Assembly (NCBI GenBank): GCA_965217175.1
Contig: OZ244251.1
Location: 3,430,860 to 3,494,859, forward strand
Origin: Bin87 sp965217175
GTDB taxonomy: Bacteria; Chloroflexota; Dehalococcoidia; Lucifugimonadales; UBA3495
DNA: 64,000 nucleotides
Direction: 5' to 3'
Shown here: positions 44,563-52,964 of the stretch, piece by piece
Layout of the letters: each line of letters starts with the position of its first letter
Numbering within the stretch: position 1 is the stretch's first letter
Translations under genes and position numbers: made by a program
The notes under the pieces: model-generated
Told to the model about the DNA's origin: nothing
Seen by the model: the letters and a program-made list of their open reading frames with translations, nothing else
Database searches by the model: none

Positions 44563-45796
44563 CAGGATGTTGAAATGGGGTGGTTGAATGGTGGGGTGCA
44601 GTATTCGGGCGTCGTAATATCACACGCTGGCGTCTGCGATCCGGGGTCTGAGGTCTGGTTGACGCTGGTCTCAGACCGATTTAGGAGCTTTCCAGCATGG
44701 TGAGCCGGTTCAGGACAGACTGATCCCACGGCTCACGCTGTGGCCGCCGTCAGTTTGGCCAGTCGCACCAGGTTGTAGGCGGCGATAGTCATTTCCGCCC
44801 ACAAGCGGTTGCGGGCAATCCCGCAGCAGCGCAACTTCCTCCCTACGGCTACCGTGTTGATCCAGCCGAATACTTCCTCCACGCGCTTGCGTGCCCGTTG
44901 ACTGACCCGGTAGCTCTCGTGGCGAGTGGTGCGCCCGTTGATGGCCGAACGCTGCTTCTGGGCCACATGCGGCGTTACCTTCAGGTTTCGGCATTCCTTG
45001 ACAAAGCCCCTGGTGTCGCAGCCACCGTCGGCGCCCACAGTGATGCGTCGGATGCCCGGCGCCGACGCCAGCATCTCCACCGCCGCGTCCCGTTCCCCGG
45101 CGCCGTCGGCAGGCGTGAGTCGCACGTCCACCACCAAGCCTTCCCGATTGTCCATCAGCACGTGGGCGCCGAAACACAGCCGTGCTTCCTTGCCTTTACC
45201 CTTCCTGGCCAGCCGAGCCTCGGGGTCGGTGGTGGACCGGTGGGTCTCATTGCGCCGCCGCTCACCCCGAAAGTCCACTTCCCGATTGCGACCGCCGCCG
45301 CCGTCCCCCAAGGCTGCACTCGGCGGTGGGTCTCCGTCCCGGGGACGGAAACTCTTCAGCGATGCCCAGGCGTCCAACAGCCGTTGCCGGTTCTTGGCGA
45401 ACACCGAGTGGTCGAAACTGTGGTCCATGATGTTCAGGTCCAGAATCCACTTGAACAACAGGTCGTGTTCCAGATGCTCGCAAAACTGGCGCTCACGGCG
45501 CACCGAGTAAAGCGCCATCAGCAGGCCGGCTTTCAGCAGGTGCTCCGGCGGTATCGAGGCGCGGCCGTTGGCAGCATACATCCGGGCAAAGGTGGGCGAA
45601 AGCTGGGCCAGGGCCCGATCCACCATGGGCTTGATGCGTCGGATGGGGTGCTGCTGTGGCACCAGGGCGTCCGGCGTCACCGCCGTCAGCATCTCGACCT
45701 GCCGCGTGGCTTTGCCTCGCATCAGGAACCTCCACAGTCCTGGTACCCGGCATCCTACCATCACCTCGCTAACCCGCCCCGTTTTTCAACACCCTG
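44563..45796 (-). mobile_element. IS5-type insertion sequence with CTAG target duplication
   Basis: The 1234-bp element has imperfect terminal inverted repeats: CAGGATGTTGAAATGGGGTG on the left and CAGGGTGTTGAAAAACGGGG (reverse complement) on the right. CTAG occurs on both sides (44559-44562 and 45797-45800). Deleting the element and one CTAG rejoins the host sequence as HAQTDLDLYLF in the subtilase frame, which proves the boundaries. Confidence 0.9.
44733..45764 (-). CDS. IS5-family transposase with internal deletion
   Basis: The open frame is 343 residues long and complete at both ends: VPQQHPIRRIKPMVDRALAQ, HDLLFKWILDLNIMDHSFDH, EVDFRGERRRNETHRSTTDP, the second catalytic Asp in VGADGGCDTRGFV and the C-terminal RVEEVFGWINTVAVGR with the Glu. 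But SVFAKNRQRLLD is joined directly to AWASLKSFRP. In intact relatives about 30-35 residues lie between, including the first catalytic Asp (VDGTLIE). So an in-frame deletion has probably made it inactive. The frame is otherwise clean. Confidence 0.85.
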   Translation of the reverse strand: MMVGCRVPGLWRFLMRGKATRQVEMLTAVTPDALVPQQHPIRRIKPMVDRALAQLSPTFARMYAANGRASIPPEHLLKAGLLMALYSVRRERQFCEHLEHDLLFKWILDLNIMDHSFDHSVFAKNRQRLLDAWASLKSFRPRDGDPPPSAALGDGGGGRNREVDFRGERRRNETHRSTTDPEARLARKGKGKEARLCFGAHVLMDNREGLVVDVRLTPADGAGERDAAVEMLASAPGIRRITVGADGGCDTRGFVKECRNLKVTPHVAQKQRSAINGRTTRHESYRVSQRARKRVEEVFGWINTVAVGRKLRCCGIARNRLWAEMTIAAYNLVRLAKLTAATA

Positions 45797-46944
45797 CTAG
45801 GTCGGTTTGTGCATGGTCCCAGCTGCCGGCCCAGCGCAAACGGGTGTATGTTTCCTCATTTGCAGGCAAATCCAACATATTTTTTCGTCTGTCGAGGCAA
45901 ACTCGATCCATGAGTCACCGTCCGCATCGACGGGCGTTCCCAACCAAGAGCTTGGGGCGTAGTTACCGACGGCATTGATCCAGACCATGCCGGCTTCGAC
46001 GCTCGTTCCAACGAACGGAGCGGGCTGTTGTTATATGCCCAGGTGCCGTCGCCGGAGCCATCCCATCCCCAAGTAACCGAATGATTAATCACTAAGACGC
46101 CCTCGGATATCATCCATCTCACGGCGTCTAATAAGTCTCCCTTCGTTTGTGGATTGGAAACGTAGAGTTCCACATCCGGAGCCACGTTCAAGAGCGCTTC
46201 AGCCACCGCCGAGCCGTCTTTGCTACGCCACCCGCAATCGGAAACGGTCGAACTGGAGCCCCCCCAATCTGATGGTAACAGCGGGCATGGACAGTCGCCG
46301 GCAGCTCGGATCCCATCAAATCGCTAAAACCTTCGAAACCTATATCTATCACTCCTACCTTGACTCCGTGGCCGGTGAATCCTACGCCATGCCATTGCGT
46401 AGAATTTAAGCCGCCGGTGCCGTCGTCTTGCGATAGGGTGGATGCGGCGGCTGGATTGCCCGCACTCGCAGGACGCCGTCCAACTCCGATGCCATTCCCA
46501 GGTGGTGAATGGGCACGTAAGCCTCGATGTAGTCGGAGCCCCGGTGCCGGATATCTACCGATTTTCCATATAGGAATTCGGCCACGACGTCGCCGTTGTC
46601 AGTGAGGTGAAACACCACGGCCACCGATAATTAGTGGAACATCGGCGCCTTGGAGGCGCGGTCTTCCGGCTGTGCCCCCCCAATTCCACCTTTTCCACCA
46701 GCGGGCTCAGGAAGGAGCCCAGTTCGGGGTATTTCAACGTGGGCTTTTCCGGAATCTCGGTTTCAACCGGCTGGGGCTGGTCGTCCTGGGCAGCCGGCCC
46801 GGATTCAGCGGGCGCGGCCCACATTATTAACGTGGCCACAATCAACAGGGGAACTACGTATCGGACCCGAGGTCGGGGCCTGAGCATCATCGTTTTAAAC
46901 CGTGGTTGAGGTTAGAGCAACTACTGCCCGAAAAACGTTGCAGC

Positions 46945-47907
46945 TCATATCCCGGTAATCGCCCCGTGGTTGGCTCCTGCCAGACCACTTGCGCCCTCAT
47001 TTTGGATTCCGCGAGCGCGCGTCGTTGGGTTGGAGGCGTCCACGTAGGCGGAGCTATAGCTCGCAGCTGTAGACGCTGAGTAGATTATAATCTCCGTGCC
47101 CGAGATCAGGAGATTTCCATTAATCCCAACCAACCCGCCGACCATGTGATCTCCGAGTACGTTGCCAGTCGCGAAAGAATTCACGATGACGCCGCGGTGG
47201 TCGCCGACCAATGCACCTATGTGGTGGTCCCCAGGAACATTAGCGTTTATCAAACCGACGTTTCGAATGATCGAGGTTTCACCGGTCGCGCCGGTTAGAC
47301 CGGCTATTCCTCTCGGGTGTATGGCAAAGGTCAAGTTGAAGATTGTAAATCCGTTTCCGTCGGAGATCGCATCGAATCGGTACTCCGCCGGGTTCGCCAG
47401 TTCGAATCCGACGTCCCAGATTGGAGCGAACCCCGTCCCTTTAGCACCGTCCCACGAATATTCACCCTCCGAATTCACGACGCTATCCGCATTGGTGTCG
47501 AAATCCAAATCGGTGGTCAATTCATAACCTAGGCATAAATTCTCAGCCGCATCTGGGGAGAAACCGTACCCCATGTCAGTCGCAGGGTTAGGAAAAGCGG
47601 AAGAATAATCCGCATCTTCGACATCTTTTACCTCATCGCCGTCTAGGTCCTTCCCGATCGCCTGCAGTTGAAGCAAAGTACTGACTTCGATCAGGCCATC
47701 GTCGTCCGCGTCGTAGTCCGCCGTCGCTGCCTGAGCCTGCACTGGCGCCGGAAAATCTGCCCAACCCACGCCGGCGGCAACTATCGCTACCGCCAGCAAT
47801 GGCAGCAGCCAGGGGAGAAGGCCCGTTCTCCACATCCAGCCTTTACGGGCAGGTTGTTTCAATAAGGGCTGACCGGCTTCGGTTGACGACGTTCCCATGC
47901 TGTTCAT
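46945..47907 (-). CDS. Secreted GLUG-repeat protein
   Basis: The 320-residue protein has an N-terminal membrane/signal segment (LLPWLLPLLAVAIVAAGVGW), then DYDADDDGLIEVSTLLQLQA, which may be a calcium-binding repeat-like segment, and beta-helix like repeats, including IGALVGDHRGVIVNSFATGN and MVGGLVGINGNL. It is close in sequence to the C-terminal part of the neighbouring subtilase remnant. It may be a surface adhesin-like protein or a broken-off copy. The ATG at 47907 is chosen (MNSMGTSSTEAG); an alternative lies at 47940. Confidence 0.65.
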   Translation of the reverse strand: MNSMGTSSTEAGQPLLKQPARKGWMWRTGLLPWLLPLLAVAIVAAGVGWADFPAPVQAQAATADYDADDDGLIEVSTLLQLQAIGKDLDGDEVKDVEDADYSSAFPNPATDMGYGFSPDAAENLCLGYELTTDLDFDTNADSVVNSEGEYSWDGAKGTGFAPIWDVGFELANPAEYRFDAISDGNGFTIFNLTFAIHPRGIAGLTGATGETSIIRNVGLINANVPGDHHIGALVGDHRGVIVNSFATGNVLGDHMVGGLVGINGNLLISGTEIIIYSASTAASYSSAYVDASNPTTRARGIQNEGASGLAGANHGAITGI

Positions 47908-47940
47908 ACCACTTCCTCTTCCTTGCCACCGCCAGCGCAA

Positions 47941-48421
47941 CCAAAATCAACACCGTTCTTCGCGCCGCTTTGCCGGAAAGGGCAAAAGAAGGTTCACGCC
48001 CGTAATATAGCCCACCCACCGGTGCACAACGATCCTCATGGTTGCAGTGATGCAGGTATTTCCGTACCCATAGCGTTGCCGGATAAAAGATAACCCGGTG
48101 GGTCGTCTGCCTGAAAGCGACAATACGCGCTTCTTTTGCAGTCGTTTAAGCGCCATTTAAAGAGTCATATCGGCGCATACCATCAGGCGCTGACTCGGGA
48201 TAGACTTTCACTTACACGGCACCACTACGAGGTACTACCCGCCCCACGGCCGTTGCGTTTCCGGGTCGGTCTGCGACCGTGGCCTCCGGTTATGGACGAG
48301 TCGGGTCTCGGGCGGCACCGGCGTTATGGCCCACCGGCCACGGAAATACGGTCCCCGCCGATGGCTGCCCGGCAGTCAACACCAGAGAGAGGTCAAATCA
48401 TGAATGGGCAGGATTCATGGC
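47941..48421. other. Region without a clear gene
   Basis: About 480 bp between divergent coding regions. A plus-strand open frame at 48136-48429 has no family match I recognise and an odd composition. No RNA gene, repeat or strong promoter could be seen. Confidence 0.5.
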
Positions 48422-49087
48422 ATGGGTGATACAGAATCGATTCGGGTGGTGGTGATTCATCCCAGTCCGTTTCTGCGTCGTGGCGTGAGGTTGGCGCTGG
48501 AGGACAAACCGGACCTGGCGGTGGTCGGAGAGTTCGGCAGGGCCGAGCCCGCCGTGGCGGAGGTAGGCCAGCTTGACCCCCGGGTGGTGCTGAGCGTGAG
48601 CATGCCCGATATGTCCGGCTTCGCAGCCTGTATCCAGATCCTGGACGTGGTTCCCGACGCCAGGGTCATCATGTTGACTTCCCAGGTCGCCCGCGACGAG
48701 CTGACCGCCACGATACTGGTTGGCGCTGCTGGCTACCTGCCGATGGACGGCCCCGAGCAAGACCTGATCCGCACCGTTCGTTGCAACGGCAACGGTGAGA
48801 TGCTGTTCATCCCGGCGGTGGCAGTCCTGGTCCTTGAATCCTCACGATCCAACCGGAGATTGGTGGATGTGGGCGGTCTGAACGACCGGGAATGACAGGT
48901 GCTGTTTCTGGCTGCCAGCGGAATGAATAACACCGACATCGGAGAACGACTCACGCTCAGCCCGAATACCTTGCGGGGGCACTTGAGCCGCATCTTTCGA
49001 AAGCTGAACATCTCCAGCAGGACGGAACTCGGCATTTTCGCCGGTAAGATGGGGAGGTGGCGCCCGGCAGATGGAGATGACCGGTGA
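48422..49087 (+). pseudogene. NarL/LuxR-type response regulator with degenerate receiver and in-frame TGA
   Basis: The N-terminal receiver reads IRVVVIHPSPFLRRGVRLAL, but the phosphoacceptor region is VVLSVSMPDMSG, with Ser where Asp is expected, and the usual switch Lys in AAGYLPMD is Met. The C-terminal LuxR helix-turn-helix continues in the same frame after a TGA (48893-48895): LNDRE-stop-QVLFLAASGMNNTDIGERLT and SPNTLRGHLSRIFRKLNISS. In intact relatives a Trp or Arg often sits at that place (REW/REREVL), so TGA looks like a nonsense mutation. Not a selenocysteine site. Confidence 0.7.
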
Positions 49088-49158
49088 TCGGCCTGACTGT
49101 CCCGCGCCAAGCATATTTGCCGGTTCCCGTTGCCTCATTGAGAAATGTTACCGGAAAA

Positions 49159-49677
49159 TCAGCACTTGGGATCATCCGTCGTCAGCGCTATTTCCGGCGT
49201 TCCATCGGGGACCGGCAACTTTGTTCCGGACGCGGCATAGACCAGATTGTCGGCCATGATGCCTCGCCACTGCTGCACCCTCCTTTGCAACGTACGCAGG
49301 TGCGCCCGGATGAATCGATTCGGTTCCGTCTCTTGCAGCCGGCCCAGCAATGCCACTACGCTGGCGTCCGGGTCTTCCTGCAACCCGTCCAGCACATCGC
49401 ACCACACACCTTCGAAGGGTCCTTCCGCGTTCGCCAACTCCGTGGCGCTCTCGCCCTGAGGCGTGGGCCTGAGTTCGGGGGACACAATCGCCGCCAGCGC
49501 CGACTGGGCTTCCCTGATAGTGTGCAATAAAGCCATTGGGTCCAAGGTCGCTCTGCGTTTAGCGAGTATCGCTTCCTCCTCGGCGCTGACCGCCCCGTGC
49601 TGGATCACCCGGTCGCAGGGCGTGGCTAGCGGAATGTAGCGCTTGGTCGTCACTGAGCCATTGCGGGGTTTCTCCAC
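49159..49677 (-). pseudogene. C-terminal remnant of an integrase-core transposase
   Basis: The 172-residue open frame resembles the C-terminal domain of ISNCY-like integrase-core transposases: NGSVTTKRYIPLATPCDRVI, HGAVSAEEEAILAKRRATLD, MALLHTIREAQSALAAI. The catalytic domain is absent, so this is a fragment of an insertion sequence or a decayed integrase. It could instead be a small accessory protein. Confidence 0.5.
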
Positions 49678-49766
49678 CAGCTTGACTAACTGTCGTTAAT
49701 CACCATGTCCTGTCGGTATGTACAACTGTAGCGTTGTTGGAAAGTACTGCTGTACAACCGAATATT

Positions 49767-50171
49767 TCATGCTATTGGGTTGAGCACAGGAACGCCCGTC
49801 GGCTCGAAATGCTGGACGTTGCGGGTCACCACGGTCAACCCGTGTTCCAGCGCGGTGGCAGCGATCAGCAGGTCGGCGCTCGAATGCCCGACCTCTGCGG
49901 TCAGTCTGCCCCAACGACGGGCGGTGGCCAGGCCGACAGGCAGCACCCGGTCGTCATACAGGGCGAGGATACCATCCAGCCACGCTGCGAGTTGCTGCGC
50001 AAACAATGGATCCCGACCTTGTTGCTGGACGATTCCACGTTCAACCTCGCCTATGGTCACCACGCTCAGGTGTAGATCAGAATCGCGTTGAACGGATAAC
50101 CATTCCACGACCTCCGGATGGCGTTCCCGCCGGCGCAGTGCGGACAGCACGTCGGTATCAATGAGAAACAT
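49767..50171 (-). CDS. PIN-domain toxin (VapC family)
   Basis: The 134-residue ribonuclease-type toxin has the PIN acidic residues: MFLIDTDVLSALRRRE (Asp5), SVVTIGEVERGI (Glu), and HSSADLLIAATALEHGLTVV with the Asp and the following TRN. It starts at the stop of its antitoxin gene (TGATG overlap), a typical toxin-antitoxin arrangement. Probably an RNase targeting RNA when the antitoxin is degraded. Confidence 0.92.
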   Translation of the reverse strand: MFLIDTDVLSALRRRERHPEVVEWLSVQRDSDLHLSVVTIGEVERGIVQQQGRDPLFAQQLAAWLDGILALYDDRVLPVGLATARRWGRLTAEVGHSSADLLIAATALEHGLTVVTRNVQHFEPTGVPVLNPIA

Positions 50172-50425
50172 CAGAGTTCGACCGGTCGATGGGACAATGG
50201 CAAGCGGTCGAACTCCTGGTCATCCTGTGGCATGGCCAGCAGAGTCTCGGCAAGAGTGGGCGCCTGCGCTTTCTGGAGTTGGCGGAGTTGCTCGTATTCG
50301 TCCGCAGCCAGCACTACCACGACGGGTTTGCCTCGGCGAGTCACCCGCTGCGGTATGCCGGACAGCGCCGCGTCCACAACAGCGCTGAAGCGGTTCTTGG
50401 CATCCTGTAACTGCCAATCGATCAT
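50171..50425 (-). CDS. Phd/YefM-type antitoxin
   Basis: The 84-residue protein begins WQLQDAKNRFSAVVDAALSG, the Phd/YefM fold, with PQRVTRRGKPVVVVLAADEY. The C-terminus (DDQEFDRLPLSHR) should bind the toxin groove. It probably represses its own promoter with the toxin. The following gene overlaps its stop codon. Confidence 0.92.
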   Translation of the reverse strand: MIDWQLQDAKNRFSAVVDAALSGIPQRVTRRGKPVVVVLAADEYEQLRQLQKAQAPTLAETLLAMPQDDQEFDRLPLSHRPVEL

Positions 50426-50571
50426 GATTCCTTGCTGTCCTATTGAACTGGCTAGATTATATATCTAGCCATCGGTGGTGTCAATGCCGAAGTTGATGAA
50501 CGTCTTGCGTGAAGGACCCGCGGGATCCAAACCGAGTTGAACGGTAACAGCAATTTAACATTCAGGTCCCG

Positions 50572-51619
50572 TCGACCGTCACGATACACACTAACCTGAG
50601 CGACCCAATACCCCTGGGCGCCTTCAATGAGGCCACCACCTTTCGGCCCTGGATACTTGTTAATAACCCGTTCCAGAACGAGGACCGGCTCTTCTACGTG
50701 GCCATGACCCGCATCAAGTAATTCGTGCACTTTACCTGGTCGCCTGCCTTCAACAACTACGGCCGATTGCTCAACCGGCCATCCCGATACTGGATCTATG
50801 TCGTCGGGTCGCCGCGGGTGTCCAGGTCAATACCGGACTATGCCGATCGTCCCAGGATGGACGCTGAGCCCAAGCGCTACGTATCCGACGTCGAACTCTC
50901 GTTCACGCACCTGAAATACCTGCTGGAATGTTCCTACCAGTTCAAGATGAAGGTGCTGTACGGGTTTGACCGGTCACTGGGCGGCGCCATGGGTTTCGGC
51001 AAGGGGCTCCACAACGCCCTGGCGGAGGTTCATCAGAGCAACGCCCGCAGCGAAGTCGTCGATGAGAGCAAGGTGCCCGAACTGGTCCGGCGCCATCTCC
51101 CGCTTCGATATGCCGACGAGGAGACCAGCGCACGGATGGAGGATTTGGCTGGAACCATTCTGACGGACTATCTGGGGGATAACGCGGCGGTTCTCCACCA
51201 GATTCAGTTCGCGGACCGAAACATCGCCGTCCACCTTGATAGTGGCATCACCATCAAGGAACGGGTGGACCTGATCCGTCGCGATGACGACGGCCGGGTC
51301 TCCATCGTGGATCTCAAGTCAAATCACCGCAGCCAGGCGGAAGAGGTTACCCGGGACCAGTTGAGCACCTACGCCCTCGGCTACCGGGAGTTGACGGGCA
51401 GGACGCGGACTCCATCGAGACCTACGAGCTCGAGGAGCGCGAACGGCGTTCCGAACCGGTCAACTGGCTGTTGCTCCATGACATGGAAGCTCGTATGAGA
51501 GCTGCGGTGGACGCGTTGCGTCAGAACCGGATGCAGCCCGTGCCCGAGCCGGAGAAGTGCCGGCGTTGTGATGTGAACAACCTTTGTCCGGCCAGCCTGG
51601 TTAGCGCCGGCTCAGGTTG
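50572..51619 (+). pseudogene. UvrD/AddA-like helicase fused to PD-(D/E)XK nuclease, decayed C-terminal remnant
   Basis: A helicase end motif NEDRLFYVAMTRIK is followed by an in-frame TAA (50719-50721) and FVHFTWSPAFNNY. The nuclease half reads VELSFTHLKYLLECSYQFKM, the metal motif IKERVDLIRRDD and SIVDLKSNHR, and QLSTYALGYRELTG. A frameshift near 51390 moves to DADSIETYELEERE, and the last segment CRRCDVNNLCPAS gives the iron-sulphur cysteines. The frame is broken at least twice, so it is a nonfunctional remnant. The 50426-50571 stretch beside it holds no gene. Confidence 0.75.
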
Positions 51620-51809
51620 ATCGGGAACGCCTGCGGCGTCTCGACCGGAGGCCCTGAGACTCTCCGGCAGGACCCTCTGCCGTGGTTTTGGCTGGCGCCC
51701 TTATCAGGCTGAGCTTCTTACGGAGCTATTGCCCTTGAACCTGCGGTGCAGGGTCAATAGCATGGTGTTTCATGATGAGGCATCAACTGTATCACCGGAG
51801 GTTGGCCAC

Positions 51810-52073
51810 GTGAATCAGCTGCCGGTTAGAGGCTTAGACGACGAGTTGGCGGAGCACATCCGCCGCCTGGCGAAGCGGGACGGCACGTCGCTCAATCAGG
51901 CGGCGCTGAAGCTGCTGCGCAAGGGAGTCGGCCTGGCTGACCCATCCCACGGGCCGGACACTGTTGGTTCGTCGCTGCATCATCTGATTGGCAGCTGGAG
52001 CGCTGACGCAGCGGCGGAGTTGGATGCCACCCCTGAGGAATTTGAGGTCATTGACGAGGCCGCCTGGCGATGA
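51810..52073 (+). CDS. Ribbon-helix-helix antitoxin (VapB/FitA-like)
   Basis: The GTG at 51810 starts (M)NQLPVRGLDDELAEHIRRLA, then RDGTSLNQAALKLLRKGV, a FitA-like ribbon-helix-helix, and a C-terminal acidic tail for toxin binding. The frame extends upstream to an in-frame start at 51729, but the extra 27 residues have no family features. Its stop overlaps the ATG of the next gene (ATGA), the usual coupling to a PIN toxin. That toxin is destroyed, so it is an orphan. Confidence 0.75.
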   Translation: MNQLPVRGLDDELAEHIRRLAKRDGTSLNQAALKLLRKGVGLADPSHGPDTVGSSLHHLIGSWSADAAAELDATPEEFEVIDEAAWR

Positions 52074-52096
52074 GGGTCCTGCTGGACTCCGATGCC
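52070..52096 (+). pseudogene. vapC toxin 5' end, cut by an insertion sequence
   Basis: Nine codons read MRVLLDSDA, the standard first strand of a PIN toxin with its Asp. At about 52098 the sequence enters the terminal repeat of an IS427-type element, and the rest of the toxin is not found on the other side. So the toxin is lost and its antitoxin remains. Confidence 0.8.
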
Positions 52097-52098
52097 TC

Positions 52099-52961
52099 AG
52101 AACCTGTCTACGATCTCTGAAATAGGTTAAGTTGAGACTATTATCAGGGGAGGGGTAATCATGTCTCATTCCTATCCCAGCGACATCAGCCGGGAGCAAT
52201 TCGCCCGTATTCTGCCGACGTTGGAGTCGGCCCGCCGTCGGACCAAGCCCCGCACCGTGGACTTGTATGACGTTTTCTGCGGCGTGCTGTACCTCTTGAA
52301 AAGCGGGTGCCAGTGGCGAATGCTGCCTGCGGACTTCCCCAATTGGCGCACTTGCTACCAGTATTTCCGGCAATGGAGCGAGCGGCCTGGCCCAGGTCAG
52401 GATTCCATTCTGGAGCAAGTCCTAAAAAAAATCGGTTGGCGCGGCCCGACAAAGCAATGGACGGAAAGAGCAGACCAGCTTCTGTATCGTGGACTCCCAG
52501 AGCGTCAAGAACACGGACACCGCTGGGCACAAGGGCTATGACGCGGGCAAGAAGGTGTCGGGAATCAAGCGTCACCTCGCGGTGGACACGCAAGGATTGC
52601 CCCATGGGATACACGTGACTACCGCCGACGTTACCGACCGGGCTGGGGCTTTGGCGATGTTTGACGAAAACCGGGCCGACCTCAGCCAGGTCCAGAAGGT
52701 GCTGGTGGACGGGGGTTACACCGGAAAGCCATTTGCCGCTGCGGTGCAAAGCTTGTTGGGAGCCGCGGTGGAAGTGGTGAAACGCAACGAACTGCACACC
52801 TTCGTGGTGCTTCCAAAGCGATGGGTGGTGGAGCGGTCTTTCGCCTGGCTGGAAAAGTGCCGCCGACTCTGGAAGAACTGTGAAAGGAAGCTCAATACCA
52901 GCCTGCAAATGGTGGTGCTTGCCTTCACGGTGTTAATCCTGAAAAGATCGTAGACAGGCTC
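52099..52961 (+). mobile_element. IS5-family (IS427-group) insertion sequence
   Basis: Terminal inverted repeats: GAACCTGTCTACGATCT on the left and GAGCCTGTCTACGATCT (reverse complement) on the right. The flanks do not show a clean target duplication (TCA on the left, TAA on the right). The element is followed immediately by an IS701-type element inserted at its right edge. The 863-bp size is normal for the group. Confidence 0.85.
52161..52953 (+). CDS. IS427-group transposase, two frames across an A8 run
   Basis: The first frame encodes SYPSDISREQFARILPTLES and LKSGCQWRMLPADFPNWRTC up to a run of eight A (about 52424-52431). The catalytic part, QTSFCIVDSQSVKNTDTAG, VDGGYTGKPFAAAV and VVERSFAWLEKCRRLWKNCE, lies in another frame, so a +1 (or -2) shift at the A run is needed. 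IS427-group elements are known to use programmed frameshifting between two frames. Whether this is programmed or a mutation is not clear. Confidence 0.75.
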
Positions 52962-52964
52962 TAA

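Larger units (their letters stand above)
43091..46890 (-). pseudogene. Decayed subtilase (S8) surface protease with GLUG repeats, interrupted by an IS
   Basis: The remnant starts at 46890 with a signal peptide (RYVVPLLIVATLIMWAAPAE). Later frames show a subtilase: TGHGVKVGVIDIGFEGF with the catalytic Asp, a segment aligned to the His motif but reading DGSAVAEAL, and the Ser motif GTSQAAPHLAG around 44150. The C-terminal part holds a DYDADDDGLIEVSTL calcium-like segment and GLUG-type repeats (NYIGGLIGSSLGTFADSYWD). Several frameshifts (near 46430, 45990, 45880, 43420, 43240) and an IS at 44563-45796 break it. The left end is cut by the IS1182 remnant. A neighbouring intact GLUG protein shares its DYDADDDGLIEVSTL segment. 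Confidence 0.8.

Noticed and set aside
44602..44610. A further TGA upstream of the subtilase segment near 44600 as a recoding site
   Set aside because: This sequence belongs to the inserted IS, not to the host gene, so the TGA is not in a real reading frame.
48136..48429. 97-residue plus-strand open frame
   Set aside because: No family match, no ribosome-binding site, and unusual residue composition. Treated as non-coding.
48893..48895. TGA in the response regulator as a third selenocysteine codon
   Set aside because: The site lies in a LuxR helix-turn-helix position normally filled by Trp or Arg, no Cys partner is near, and the receiver is already degenerate. Nonsense mutation is simpler.
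50452..50730. 92-residue minus-strand open frame
   Set aside because: Antisense of the helicase remnant; a mirror of VNKYPGPKGG-like low-complexity sequence without support.
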